A DNA stretch of 64,000 nt from an uncultured Bacilli bacterium (GCA_934119955.1 CAKOSZ010000003.1:1-64000), one strand, 5' to 3'. Counted from the stretch's first letter, positions 35,800 through 44,145 are shown. Numbers and translations: made by a program. The notes: generated from the letters alone by a model not told the origin.

Positions 35800-35895
35800 C
35801 TACGATTTTATTAAAACACATTTTATATATCCAATTATCAAATCATTAATAGTAGAATTATCATCTTTTTTAAAGGTTTCTTTAATATTAAACAT
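35800..35895 (-). CDS. Small protein upstream of the recombinase
   Basis: A 31-aa peptide starting MFNIKETFKKDDNST, with a strong AAGAGGTGA site. It ends 9 bp before the first possible recombinase start, so it may serve translation coupling or be a small control protein. No family recognised. Confidence 0.45.
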   Translation of the reverse strand: MFNIKETFKKDDNSTINDLIIGYIKCVLIKS

Positions 35896-35941
35896 ATTTC
35901 ACCTCTTAAAAAATTCTATGATAATTTTTCCCATAATATTT

Positions 35942-36445
35942 TCATTCCTCCTCTTTTTTAAATTCTTCTAATAATTTATTCAGTTCTTCAAGTTCTTCTT
36001 CAGCTGGTGTTTCACTTTTTATTAGTTTTCCATTCCAATATTCATTACCAAACTCATCTTTGTAATATATTTTATTTATATTACTTTTATTATATTGTTT
36101 AAAGTTTGATTGAATACTAGAATTAAAGTTTTCTTTAATACACTGTATCTTATTCTTTAATACATGGTCAAGTGTAATTGTACGTTTAGAATTATTAGCA
36201 CTATCTTTTTCATATTTCAAATTAATATAATTTAAAGAGGCGAGATGATTAATACTTTTAGATATTGTTTGTTTACTATATCCATGAATATTCATAAAGT
36301 AACTATTTGTAGCCCAACAATATCCTTTATTCTTACACAAAGAAATTATGTGCAGTAATAATAACTTTTCTAAAGATGATATTCTACTATCACTTAATAC
36401 CGATATTGGTATAATTGGATTTATAAATTGTTCCATAGTATCCAT
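35942..36445 (-). CDS. Winged-helix DNA-binding protein of the element
   Basis: A 167-aa protein whose first 100 residues form a helix-turn-helix (ISSLEKLLLLHIISLCKNKG then YSKQTISKSINHLASLNYI), the HTH_36 type common in replication initiators and phage or plasmid regulators. The C-terminus is acidic and coiled. It precedes the small ORF and the recombinase on the same strand, so it may regulate the element. The start is uncertain as no good ribosome binding site is seen. Confidence 0.75.
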   Translation of the reverse strand: MDTMEQFINPIIPISVLSDSRISSLEKLLLLHIISLCKNKGYCWATNSYFMNIHGYSKQTISKSINHLASLNYINLKYEKDSANNSKRTITLDHVLKNKIQCIKENFNSSIQSNFKQYNKSNINKIYYKDEFGNEYWNGKLIKSETPAEEELEELNKLLEEFKKEEE

Positions 36446-36476
36446 TCTATAGAATCATACATAAAATATATCTTTA

Positions 36477-36492
36477 TAAAAGTGCACTTTTA
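36477..36492 (-). promoter_or_regulatory. Perfect 16-bp palindrome, operator candidate
   Basis: TAAAAGTGCACTTTTA lies 32 bp before the winged-helix gene, with a second palindrome, ATTCTATAGAAT, nearer the start. It could be an autoregulatory operator. Confidence 0.45.
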
Positions 36493-36557
36493 CATACTAC
36501 TTCTCCTAGGTGTTTTCATCTTACATCAAATAAAAATAAAAGAATATTGTACAAAAA

Positions 36558-36584
36558 AGAAAAAAAGAGTACAAACTGTACTCC
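36558..36584 (-). terminator. Terminator of the five-gene defence-like operon
   Basis: On the minus strand GAGTACAG-TTTGTACTC is followed by TTTTTTTC. Confidence 0.8.
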
Positions 36585-36593
36585 CATTAAAGA

Positions 36594-37622
36594 TTATTGC
36601 TTGATTTTAGTTATTGTTGAATAAACACTTTTAGTAGTTCTAGTTATTGCTGTATAATAATTTTTTCGACCAATTGTGCTACCGATTATAACAATATCAT
36701 TATATATTGTGCTCCCTTTGGCGCTCTTAATTGTGTCTTTAGGTCCCTTCCAATTATCAATTATAACTTTGTTTTTACCAGAATTAACACTATATAATAA
36801 TGTTTTAATACCATCATCATATTTAATAGCTTCATCAAAAGGAATTTCTTTAAACTCACTTATATTTGAATTTCCATAAATATCAATATTTAAGTTATCT
36901 CTTATCCATTTACAATTATTTTCTGTGCATCTAAAACTTTCATTCTTTGTATCAGTAGGAGTTAAACTTTCAAACCAATTTCCTCCACCATTAATATTTT
37001 GATTATCATCACCTAAAACAATTAATTTAACTTTTGAATTGTATAGTGCCTCTGCAAACTTTTCCCTATAGTTTTTTAAATCTTGTGCTTCGTCAATTAT
37101 TATAAAATCAAATCTTTTACTTAGTAATTCTACTATTTGAAATGAATAGTTATTTATTAAGTATTCAGATAAATTGCTTCTAAATTCATGCGTTAATCTT
37201 AATTCATCCTCACTAAAAATATACTTTAAAAAACCTATATTATTTTTTGAAGTCATATTATGTAAATTACTATTATTAATATTAATATCTATATCTAATT
37301 TTTTTGTTCTATTATATATGTTACCATCTTTATCAATTTTAATATTTGCTATTCCTTTTAAATGATCAGGTAAAGTATTAGAATCTATATACTTTATTTT
37401 AGAACCAGATGCAATTATAGGTATAAGTGATGTAAATTTTGGAATTATAAAACTTGTAAATAGTGAATCGATAGTTCTACTTAAATATCCTTTATTACTT
37501 ATTTCTTCAACAACACTGTTTGTAAATGCTAGATATAAACCATTACCTTGCTCTTTTAATATTTTTTCAGATAATGTAGTTTTTCCACCACCTGCAACAA
37601 ACTTAATTACCTCCGAATTCAT
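36594..37622 (-). CDS. Compact UvrD-like helicase (GajB-like)
   Basis: A 342-aa helicase-like ATPase, much shorter than UvrD or typical GajB (about 500 aa). Walker A is in KFVAGGGKTTLSEKIL very near the N-terminus, Walker B/DEAQ box is FIIIDEAQDLKNYREKF, a QxxR-like motif VLGDDNQNINGGG follows, and motif VI is NYYTAITRTTKSVYS. It overlaps the OLD-nuclease gene by 20 bp. OLD nuclease plus UvrD helicase is the composition of class 2 OLD/Gabija anti-phage systems. It is the last gene of the operon and has its own terminator. Confidence 0.75.
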   Translation of the reverse strand: MNSEVIKFVAGGGKTTLSEKILKEQGNGLYLAFTNSVVEEISNKGYLSRTIDSLFTSFIIPKFTSLIPIIASGSKIKYIDSNTLPDHLKGIANIKIDKDGNIYNRTKKLDIDININNSNLHNMTSKNNIGFLKYIFSEDELRLTHEFRSNLSEYLINNYSFQIVELLSKRFDFIIIDEAQDLKNYREKFAEALYNSKVKLIVLGDDNQNINGGGNWFESLTPTDTKNESFRCTENNCKWIRDNLNIDIYGNSNISEFKEIPFDEAIKYDDGIKTLLYSVNSGKNKVIIDNWKGPKDTIKSAKGSTIYNDIVIIGSTIGRKNYYTAITRTTKSVYSTITKIKQ

Positions 37623-39048
37623 CTTTGATTTCCTTTATTATATGCCACTCGGATATATTAACTTTATCCTCAATCAATTTTTCTGCTATTTCTGTCTTTC
37701 TATTCTTTTTAGCAATATAAATTTCATTATGCTGTTTATGCTGTTTTAAAAAATCTTTATAATTTTCTAGATAACCATTATTATATAAATCTGTTTCTAA
37801 CGTATTATCTACTTCAAGTAATTTTATTTTATTTTCACCACATAATTGCTTTAAATTATTAAATCTTTCTGAAGATTGCAATGTTTCTGATAATGATTTG
37901 TCATTATCACTTACTACAATTACTTTCTTATTCAAAAAAACAGCCAATTCTATATATGGTTCAAACATAATACCAGCAACATTTACAACAGTCCAATTAT
38001 AATTATTTTCATAAAGATAATTATTTAATAATAGTTCTTCCGTATATCCTTCAACTAATATTATATTATCTGCTAACATCAATTCACTTCTACCAGGATG
38101 TAAAAACACATTTAATTTTTTTCTATTTTTTTCGCTTATATTACTAAATCTTTTACCAGAAATATCGATTAGTTCTTCCATCTTTAATTCGTTTATTACT
38201 ACAGGTGAATGAGTTGTTCCAATTATTATTGTATTATTTATTTTTCTTAATTCTCGTATAAGAGTTCTAATTAATGATGGATGAAGATGATTTTCTATTT
38301 CGTCTATTAAAATTATATTATAGTTCTCATTTAAAGTATTTAAAATTATATTAGCAATACTTTTATATCCCGAACCTATTTTATAATTATGTTCTTTATC
38401 ACCATCAACTATATAAACTTTTTCATCTGATATTTTTGGTTCAGATAATTCTATATCAAGATTTTGATTGAATTTTTTACAAAAATTTTGAAATTCTTCC
38501 TTTTTAGTTTTAATTTCTTCCTTTATGGCATTTTTTGAATCTTTTTTTAAATCTCTATATTTTTCTTCTGAATTAATAAACTTTGAAATGCCAGTAACTA
38601 AGCCATCAGTATAAATATCCTCTATTCTTGCAAGAGGAATCATAAAAATATTTGGAAGATTCAAATCATTTCTTAGTATTTCAAAATCAATCGAACTTCC
38701 ATCTAAATGACTTACATCTCTTAAATATCTTCCATTTTGTGTTCTTTTTACTAGTACATTAAAACCACATTTTGTTTTTCCATTCTCATCAAAAGAATTA
38801 AGACTTGGAATTGAGTTTTCTTCTAATTCAATTTTTATGTTAATCGGATTTGTATCATCACTGTTTTTAAAATCACTTTTACTTATTTTAAAATAGTCAT
38901 TGGTAATTGTCGAAAATGCTAATCTAATTCCATCTAACAAATTAGTTTTTCCAGAATTATTATTTCCAAATATTATATTTAATTTCTCATCAAATAGAAA
39001 CTTTTGATTCAAATTTCTATAATTACTAAATTCAATACTTTTTATCAT
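37603..39048 (-). CDS. OLD family ATPase/TOPRIM endonuclease (GajA-like)
   Basis: A 481-aa protein. The N-terminal ABC-type ATPase shows IIFGNNNSGKTNLLDGIR (Walker A), ILIDEIENHLHPSLIR (Walker B) and a HSPVVI switch region. The C-terminal TOPRIM domain follows with ILVEGYTEELLL and VVSDNDKSL (Glu and DxD). This is the OLD nuclease architecture, as in GajA of Gabija, though GajA is usually longer. The next gene encodes a UvrD-like helicase, the usual partner. It is downstream of modification-type genes in one operon. Confidence 0.85.
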   Translation of the reverse strand: MIKSIEFSNYRNLNQKFLFDEKLNIIFGNNNSGKTNLLDGIRLAFSTITNDYFKISKSDFKNSDDTNPINIKIELEENSIPSLNSFDENGKTKCGFNVLVKRTQNGRYLRDVSHLDGSSIDFEILRNDLNLPNIFMIPLARIEDIYTDGLVTGISKFINSEEKYRDLKKDSKNAIKEEIKTKKEEFQNFCKKFNQNLDIELSEPKISDEKVYIVDGDKEHNYKIGSGYKSIANIILNTLNENYNIILIDEIENHLHPSLIRTLIRELRKINNTIIIGTTHSPVVINELKMEELIDISGKRFSNISEKNRKKLNVFLHPGRSELMLADNIILVEGYTEELLLNNYLYENNYNWTVVNVAGIMFEPYIELAVFLNKKVIVVSDNDKSLSETLQSSERFNNLKQLCGENKIKLLEVDNTLETDLYNNGYLENYKDFLKQHKQHNEIYIAKKNRKTEIAEKLIEDKVNISEWHIIKEIKDEFGGN

Positions 39049-39076
39049 AATCTACTCCAAAATTTAATAATAGAAA

Positions 39077-40168
39077 CTATAATCCTGATTTTCTTCTATT
39101 ACATTCTCTACATAGCATTTGGCAATTCTGAGAATTTGTTTTTCCACCATCATGCCATGGTGTTATATGATCTGCTTCCATTTCTTCAATTTCAAAATGT
39201 TCCTTACAATTACTGCAAATTCCTTTTTGTTTTTCATATGCTTCACGTTTTTGATTATCAGTAAATGTCCTAATATTTAAGTATTTTTCTTTGCCAGTAA
39301 TTAAATATAAATATATTCCTTTTTTATTAGTTACATCATCATCCATCATTAAAGTAGTTATTTCAATTTCTAATTTTTCAGAATTATATGATTGATATTT
39401 GTATTCATTATAAAGAATGCCCCAATCAATTCCTTTCATTTCTTTCCTATATTTAGGAAATAATCTATTTACCCAATCAATCACTGACTGATAGTACATC
39501 CATAATTCGTTAGCATCAGTATCGTGTTGATGTGCTGACATATAGCTTTCAATTGTGTTATTGTTTTTTGCCGTAATCCATTTTAAAACTGTTTCTAAGT
39601 ATTCCTGTCTAATTGTTGAACCATTCATTAATTTTTCACCAATTTGATAAGCAGGACATCCAGTTTTACTAAAATGCCTTTTTGCATCAATTAACCATTC
39701 ACCTGTATAGATAGCATTTCTTAATTCTTGATCAGTTAATTTTTCTCCTGCAATATTTATAATTTTAAACCAGTCTTGAATTTCTTTATCGTTTCCCTTG
39801 CAAAAATATATTAATAGTTTATAGTCTAAAATATGATCTTGTTCAACTTTGGTTAAATTATGAAACGCTCTATCGTTGATTGAATAACTACCATCAATAT
39901 ATTCACAAATACTAATGGTTCTTTGTTGTCCGTCTAATACTTCATAACCACCATCTTCATTACATATCCAGTACATAACATTCAGTGGAAAATTGTTATT
40001 AATACTATTAATAACATCCTTTTGTTGTTTGTCATTATATACAAACTCTCTTTGAAATTTAGGTCTAATATTTAGTTTACTACCATAACCAACGACACCA
40101 TTTTCCTCATCATTAACATAGCCATTGTAAACGTCTCTAACTAGTATTTCTTTTAATTTAATTTCCAT
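39077..40168 (-). CDS. DUF262 and HNH nuclease protein
   Basis: A 363-aa protein. The N-terminal DUF262 (GmrS-like) domain has IRPKFQREFVYND and VLDGQQRTISI, an NTP-dependent DNA-cleavage module related to ParB fold. The C-terminal HNH nuclease shows CSNCKEHF, MEADHITPWHDGGKT and CRECNRRKS, with zinc-binding Cys pairs and catalytic His. It overlaps the methyltransferase by 11 bp. A modification enzyme beside a DUF262-HNH protein suggests a restriction role. The ATG at 40168 has GAGGTG at good distance. Confidence 0.85.
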   Translation of the reverse strand: MEIKLKEILVRDVYNGYVNDEENGVVGYGSKLNIRPKFQREFVYNDKQQKDVINSINNNFPLNVMYWICNEDGGYEVLDGQQRTISICEYIDGSYSINDRAFHNLTKVEQDHILDYKLLIYFCKGNDKEIQDWFKIINIAGEKLTDQELRNAIYTGEWLIDAKRHFSKTGCPAYQIGEKLMNGSTIRQEYLETVLKWITAKNNNTIESYMSAHQHDTDANELWMYYQSVIDWVNRLFPKYRKEMKGIDWGILYNEYKYQSYNSEKLEIEITTLMMDDDVTNKKGIYLYLITGKEKYLNIRTFTDNQKREAYEKQKGICSNCKEHFEIEEMEADHITPWHDGGKTNSQNCQMLCRECNRRKSGL

Positions 40169-41249
40169 TATCATTCACCTCTAAATCATTTCTTTGAATA
40201 ACTACCCTAAAGTACATAGATTTGCCATTAACATCTGTAGCTTCAAGATGATGTTTTTGTATATATTCATTTGTTCCACAAGCATCATAAAGTGCATATC
40301 TATGTAAGCCATCTATTATTTTAAATTGCATTGGATTATACTTATCTAAAAAAGTTATAGGCACACCCATATAATCATAATAATCTACTGGTATATCAGA
40401 ATATTTATTAATATTTATTGCATTATAATTATCATATTTTGGGTATTCTTCCGGATTATATTTCTTATATAATATTAATTTTTCTGTATGTTTCTTTACT
40501 GGTAAATTTGTAAACCAGCACGAAGTTGCTACTCTTACCATTTTCTTTCCGTCAACTATTTTATGAAACTTTTCTGTATCATCTGGAACAAAAAAGTACA
40601 TTCCAACATTAAAATTTGTATACCCTGTTCTTATGTTGTCATCTTTAAATAGTTTAAAAATTTCTTGATATGATAATGCATTTGTATTTCCCATTATAAT
40701 AAATTTCTTATCATATTCATATAATTGAGACACATATTCTCTAAACATGCTGAATGGTGGATTTGTTACAACAATATCACTTTCCTTGAGTAATTCAATG
40801 CATTCGTAACTTCTAAAATCCCCATCGCCTTCAAGTAGTGTTAAAGTATTCTTTTTATTTTTAATAAGGTATTCAACATCAGATAAATCAATTGCCCCAT
40901 CTCCATTACTATCTATTACTTCAGTTATTTCAAGTTTATAAGGTTTTTTTGCATCTTCTTTTTTTATAACTAATCCATTCACATCAAATAGAGAAAGCTG
41001 TTTAGTAATTATTGGAGAACCAGAGTAACATGTAGTAATTAATTTCTTTAACCCAAAAAAATTAAAGTTCATAGCAAAATATTTAAAAAAATTAGATTCA
41101 TATGGATCATCGCAATTGCAAAAGACTATTTTATCTTTAAACTCATTTCTATAATTTTTTAATTCCTTTTCTATATCAGAAAGTTGAGTATAAAACTCAT
41201 CATTCTTTGCTTTATTAGCTTTTCTTAGTTCCTTGTTTTTATTAGCCAC
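40158..41249 (-). CDS. EcoRI-family adenine-specific DNA methyltransferase
   Basis: A 363-aa protein of the EcoRI methylase family. NDEFYTQLSDIEKEL at the start, CDDPYESNFFKYF, the DSNGDGAIDLSDVEYL stretch and the catalytic NPPF in VVTNPPFSMFREYV (residues 163-166) are all typical. It transfers a methyl group to N6 of adenine in a target sequence not known here. It starts with GTG, supported by AGGAAGTG. It is the second gene of the operon, 4 bp after the GIY-YIG gene, and is followed by DUF262-HNH, OLD and UvrD-like genes. Confidence 0.9.
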   Translation of the reverse strand: MANKNKELRKANKAKNDEFYTQLSDIEKELKNYRNEFKDKIVFCNCDDPYESNFFKYFAMNFNFFGLKKLITTCYSGSPIITKQLSLFDVNGLVIKKEDAKKPYKLEITEVIDSNGDGAIDLSDVEYLIKNKKNTLTLLEGDGDFRSYECIELLKESDIVVTNPPFSMFREYVSQLYEYDKKFIIMGNTNALSYQEIFKLFKDDNIRTGYTNFNVGMYFFVPDDTEKFHKIVDGKKMVRVATSCWFTNLPVKKHTEKLILYKKYNPEEYPKYDNYNAININKYSDIPVDYYDYMGVPITFLDKYNPMQFKIIDGLHRYALYDACGTNEYIQKHHLEATDVNGKSMYFRVVIQRNDLEVNDNGN

Positions 41250-41253
41250 ACTA

Positions 41254-41910
41254 TCACTTCCTACTTACTAAAATTTTCTCTAATTTATGCTCTAATTGAT
41301 ATAAAGTATTTCCACTAGATACATCTCCACCTAAATCTTCAAGTGCTGAATATAAAATTTGACGTTTTGATGGATTTGAATTATTAGGAACTTCATTATC
41401 TGTATCTTTTTCATATATACCCAAAGTTCCGTCTTCATTTGTTTTAGAATAATAATCTTTTCCTGTTAAACTTGAATGAAAATTTATATTTTTAAAATGA
41501 TGTCTATTTTTTGATAATAATAATGCTTCTTCCCTATCTTCTATTTCTTCATTTGTTTCTTTCCATAAATGAAGTCTATTAGTTGTTCCATTTATTTCAG
41601 CCATACTTTCAAATGCAGAATACATTTCTTCTGGGCTCATATGATAAAATTCTCTGACTCTAATTTTATCTCCTATTTTTTCTTTACTTCTAAGTTCTGG
41701 ATTTATAGTATCTATAAACTTGTGTAATTTTATATCAGTTAATCTCTCAGTTACATCAAAAGTAGCATAAATATGAAATGAAAAAGGAACAGCCTCAGAA
41801 TTATTTAATTGTTTTACTCTTGCTTCAACATCGTCAGCATATCCAATTTTGATATACTCTTGAAATGATGGATTAGTTAATATATAAATTACTCCACATT
41901 TTTCTTTCAT
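41254..41910 (-). CDS. GIY-YIG nuclease family protein
   Basis: A 218-aa protein. The N-terminal domain begins GVIYILTNPSFQEYIKIGYA and continues VEARVKQLNNSEAVPFSFHI, the T5orf172/MUG113 version of the GIY-YIG nuclease fold, with R and E positions present. The C-terminal half has a separate helical domain ending YSALEDLGGDVSSG. It opens the operon; TAGGAGTGAG precedes the ATG, and TATAAT with an upstream TG lies near 41945-41955. Its role in the operon may be DNA cleavage or sensing. Confidence 0.82.
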   Translation of the reverse strand: MKEKCGVIYILTNPSFQEYIKIGYADDVEARVKQLNNSEAVPFSFHIYATFDVTERLTDIKLHKFIDTINPELRSKEKIGDKIRVREFYHMSPEEMYSAFESMAEINGTTNRLHLWKETNEEIEDREEALLLSKNRHHFKNINFHSSLTGKDYYSKTNEDGTLGIYEKDTDNEVPNNSNPSKRQILYSALEDLGGDVSSGNTLYQLEHKLEKILVSRK

Positions 41911-42096
41911 ACTCTCTCACTCCTAAAGTTTTAAATCAATATTATTATAACATATAATTCGACAAATTTTTAATTTTGGCAATGAAATACTTACAAATTT
42001 TTAAAATAGGGCTTGGGAGTAATCCCACAAAAGAATTTTGTGCGGGAGTACAAATTCAGTGCTGGCTAGACAATAACATAACTCCTAAACTGCATT

Positions 42097-42151
42097 TTGA
42101 CTCATTCCATAGTTGATGGTATAATTTCCATAAGTACAAGGATATTTGTAC
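42097..42151 (+). promoter_or_regulatory. Strong promoter with overlapping operator for the 55-aa gene
   Basis: TTGACT (42097) and TATAAT (42120) are 17 bp apart. A palindrome GTACAA-GGATAT-TTGTAC (42134-42151) lies around the expected transcription start. A GC-rich hairpin (CCCACAAAA/TTTTGTGCGGG) stands upstream near 42025. Confidence 0.7.
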
Positions 42152-42177
42152 AAATATTTATATGGAAGGAGGACAAT

Positions 42178-42345
42178 ATGGTATATCAAATAATGAACTA
42201 CTGGGATATGATTGATAGATGTAAATTATATAACAACATGATTTTAATATCTCAAAGAAGAGTAAACCCTAATCAAGTATTGTATGACACTATTCGTAAT
42301 GAACTAGCTAAAAATTACGTAAAACAAATATTTAATATTAGATAG
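42178..42345 (+). CDS. Small protein of unknown function, only + strand gene of the element
   Basis: A 55-aa protein, starting MVYQIMNYWDMIDRCKLYNN, with a very strong GGAAGGAGG site and a near-consensus promoter. It is basic at the C-terminus (QRRVNP ... NYVKQIFNIR). No family recognised. Orientation opposite to all neighbours, an operator-like palindrome and a following terminator suggest a separately regulated gene, for instance a control or antitoxin-like peptide, but nothing proves this. Confidence 0.6.
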   Translation: MVYQIMNYWDMIDRCKLYNNMILISQRRVNPNQVLYDTIRNELAKNYVKQIFNIR

Positions 42346-42373
42346 GAAGGTAAATATGTTTGTAATAACATAA

Positions 42374-42416
42374 AAACACTATTTAACAAATGAATGTTAG
42401 ATAGTGTTTTTTTTTT
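42374..42416 (+). terminator. Terminator of the 55-aa gene
   Basis: AAACACTAT pairs with ATAGTGTTT and is followed by a long T-run. Confidence 0.8.
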
Positions 42417-42690
42417 AATAAAATTTCTTTAATACCAATGGATTATCTTTTGCTATTCTTAAATTATATTTAATTCTCAATATCTTCTTTATAGATGGTA
42501 TTAATTTATCTATGTCACATCTTATCTATTGCTGAATTAATATGGTTATAAAGTGGTGCTTTAGACAATACTTTCTTATAAAAATTATCTGCTATATAGA
42601 ATGCTACTACATCTGGTATTACAAATTCTTTTAGATAATTATCATAGGTAAGTATATTCTTTCAAATTCTTCATCACTAATATCACACAT
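42415..42690 (-). pseudogene. Frameshifted gene after tnpV
   Basis: An ATG at 42690 with AAAGGAG before it opens a protein starting MCDISDEEFERIYL. The frame breaks after about 14 codons and resumes as YDNYLKEFVIPDVVAFYIAD, then breaks again and resumes as LIPSIKKILRIKYNLRIA. In total about 85-90 residues in three frames. It overlaps the tnpV stop by 8 bp, so it was once coupled to tnpV. The family is not recognised, though small genes often follow tnpV in such elements. Confidence 0.6.
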
Positions 42691-43033
42691 AGATATACTC
42701 CTTTAGAATTATTTCTTCTGCTATATTTTTAATATTATTCATTTTACTTACCCAAAGCATTTTATTATCTTGTTTTAATTTTTCATTTATATTTTCTTTT
42801 TCAACCAGTTCTTTAATTAAACTCTGCACCTTCTCCATAACAGTAATATCTATATTATGTAGATATTCATTTAATGTATCATTAACAAGTAAATCAAAAT
42901 ATAATCCAAGTTTATATTTCTTAATATATTGTAGTCTTAATAATCCATATTTTCCAATATTAAAGTGTTCTTTATTCTTTAATATTAAATTAGGTAATAA
43001 ATAATCACCTTTCTTAGTGTAACTAATATTCAT
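42683..43033 (-). CDS. tnpV: TnpV-like transposon protein
   Basis: A 116-aa protein matching the TnpV family of Tn4451/Tn5397-type elements: YTKKGDYLLPNL at the start, IGKYGLLRLQYIKKYK, the LNEYLHNIDITVMEKV helix and the closing WVSKMNNIKNIAEEIILKEYIYV. TnpV function is not known well. It lies about 70 bp inside the right end of the element, as expected. Confidence 0.88.
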   Translation of the reverse strand: MNISYTKKGDYLLPNLILKNKEHFNIGKYGLLRLQYIKKYKLGLYFDLLVNDTLNEYLHNIDITVMEKVQSLIKELVEKENINEKLKQDNKMLWVSKMNNIKNIAEEIILKEYIYV

Positions 43034-43058
43034 AACATTTCTCCATTTCTTATTATTT

Positions 43059-43370
43059 TTAGGCTTTAATTGTTATACATTTATTTGTTACACTTTGACC
43101 ATCGCCACCTCCTGCATTTATGTGATTAGATAACACTAACACCTTAGAATCATTTCCAAACGTATTTGTCATTTTTCTAAGTCTTTCAGCTCTTGTTAAA
43201 CTTTCATCATCACTTCTTGTGATAGCAACCGGTACTCCTAACTCCTTAAACCTATCATACATATAATTAGCCGCTTTTAAAGTTAAATCTTTTTCTTTTA
43301 AATTGCCTGATACTGCACCAGGATCTGACCCTCCATGTCCAGCATCTACAACTATTCTATAATCATTCAT
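43059..43370 (-). CDS. 5' part of split N-acetylmuramoyl-L-alanine amidase
   Basis: 103 aa as it stands. Residues 1-89 are the N-terminal half of an Amidase_3 domain: MNDYRIVVDAGHGGSDPG with the first zinc His, GNLKEKDLTL with the zinc Glu, and VLSNHINAGGG with the second zinc His. After the crossover at 43105-43111 the frame runs into element DNA and stops 13 codons later. The rest of the enzyme is at 30066-31204. Joined at CCACCTC the protein would be about 468 aa, a normal cell-wall amidase with five LysM domains. Confidence 0.9.
   Translation of the reverse strand: MNDYRIVVDAGHGGSDPGAVSGNLKEKDLTLKAANYMYDRFKELGVPVAITRSDDESLTRAERLRKMTNTFGNDSKVLVLSNHINAGGGDGQSVTNKCITIKA
43105..43111 (+). 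other. Attachment core, right end of serine-recombinase element
   Basis: CCACCTC, the second copy of the 7-bp core at 31198-31204. It lies in the codons for the glycine run after the zinc-binding His of the amidase. Confidence 0.75.
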
Positions 43371-43974
43371 TTTATTTTCACCCTAGTTTATAATATGAGA
43401 ATAACCTATTTAAGTGATATTTTTATTTGATTTAAATTTTTTTATTTTCCAACAACTAAAATAATTACCATTTTTACATTTAATTTTTATAACCATTTTT
43501 CAACATTTTTTATTTTATTTTAATTATTTATTTTCTATCACATACTGATCAATATTTGACATAGTAATAAGAAGAAAACTATATAAATTTATATACATAA
43601 ATACTTCTGATGAACCACCTTTTTCATAGCATTCTTCTAATATATCTTTATCTTCTTTATTTGTTCCTTTAAATAACTTTAAAAAATGATGTTAGCTTTA
43701 TTTATCTTATTTAAATATTTTTTAGTTTTTTTATCATCACCTAATTTATAATAAAGTGCAAATATTTTTAAATTTTTCAATAAATATCAACCAACATAGC
43801 AAGTGGATTTTCTCAAACGACTATAAGGTTTGTTGTTCTGGCCTCGCTTAAAAGTGCTATACAAACCGCCATTTGCAAATTTGTTCTTGCTTCCCGTAAA
43901 CGTGTCAATTTTATCTAATGTTAATTGTTCTGCCATTTTGTCTTCATATAATTGATTTTCTATTTTTTTTTGCA
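43339..43974 (-). repeat. 636-bp direct repeat, left copy
   Basis: Almost identical to 52836-53471 in the same orientation (constant offset of 9497 bp, a handful of substitutions in 636 bp). It contains the first codons of the amidase, its upstream region, a frameshifted gene and a short ORF. The two copies enclose the Abi-C gene and the RiPP-like operon. Confidence 0.95.
43524..43790 (-). pseudogene. Frameshifted gene upstream of the amidase, copy 1
   Basis: The first part reads LKNLKIFALYYKLGDDKK and on to KANIIF, then stops at a T-run. The next frame continues LFKGTNKEDKDILEECYEK and ends ...SNIDQYVIENK. One frameshift at an A/T homopolymer separates them. No start codon of quality is seen. 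No family recognised. The same broken gene occurs in the second repeat copy. Confidence 0.5.
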
Positions 43975-43975
43975 T
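43787..43975 (-). CDS. Short ORF in the 636-bp repeat, doubtful
   Basis: A 62-aa frame ending GLYSTFKRGQNNKPYSRLRK then STCYVG. No ribosome binding site is visible. In the second copy one substitution makes a stop at codon 8, leaving an ATG at codon 14 (MAEQLTLDKIDTF). It may be a remnant of an older mobile element or a non-coding stretch. Confidence 0.25.
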   Translation of the reverse strand: MQKKIENQLYEDKMAEQLTLDKIDTFTGSKNKFANGGLYSTFKRGQNNKPYSRLRKSTCYVG

Positions 43976-44111
43976 AAAAAAGAAGTGATGAAAATTAATT
44001 CATCACCCCTTAATGTTTAAGAACCCAAATATCTTTATTACCATGGATTGGTAACTTTACACAAAGTTTTTTACACTCTCAATTTATATAATTTCTTAAT
44101 TAATCTACCAT

Positions 44112-44145
44112 AAAAACAAACAATCGAAACTGATTGTTTGTTTTT
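44112..44145 (-). terminator. Terminator of the Abi-C gene
   Basis: AAAAACAAACAATC pairs perfectly with GATTGTTTGTTTTT; T-run on the minus strand. Confidence 0.8.

Larger units (their letters stand above)
31198..43111 (-). mobile_element. Serine-recombinase transposon (TnpX/TnpV type) inserted in the amidase gene, 11.9 kb
   Basis: The element is bounded by 7-bp CCACCTC cores. It carries a large serine recombinase (34138-35790), a TnpV-like gene next to the right end (42683-43033), a replication- or regulation-type winged-helix protein, and cargo: a DUF4238 protein, an AAA/DUF4143 ATPase and a five-gene defence-like operon. The short core and the TnpX/TnpV pair are features of Tn4451/Tn5397-like elements. 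No conjugation genes are seen, so it would be mobilised at most. Cutting between the cores gives an intact amidase frame. Confidence 0.85.

Noticed and set aside
31198..43111. Prophage
   Set aside because: A recombinase and a winged-helix gene are present, but there are no capsid, terminase, portal or tail genes.
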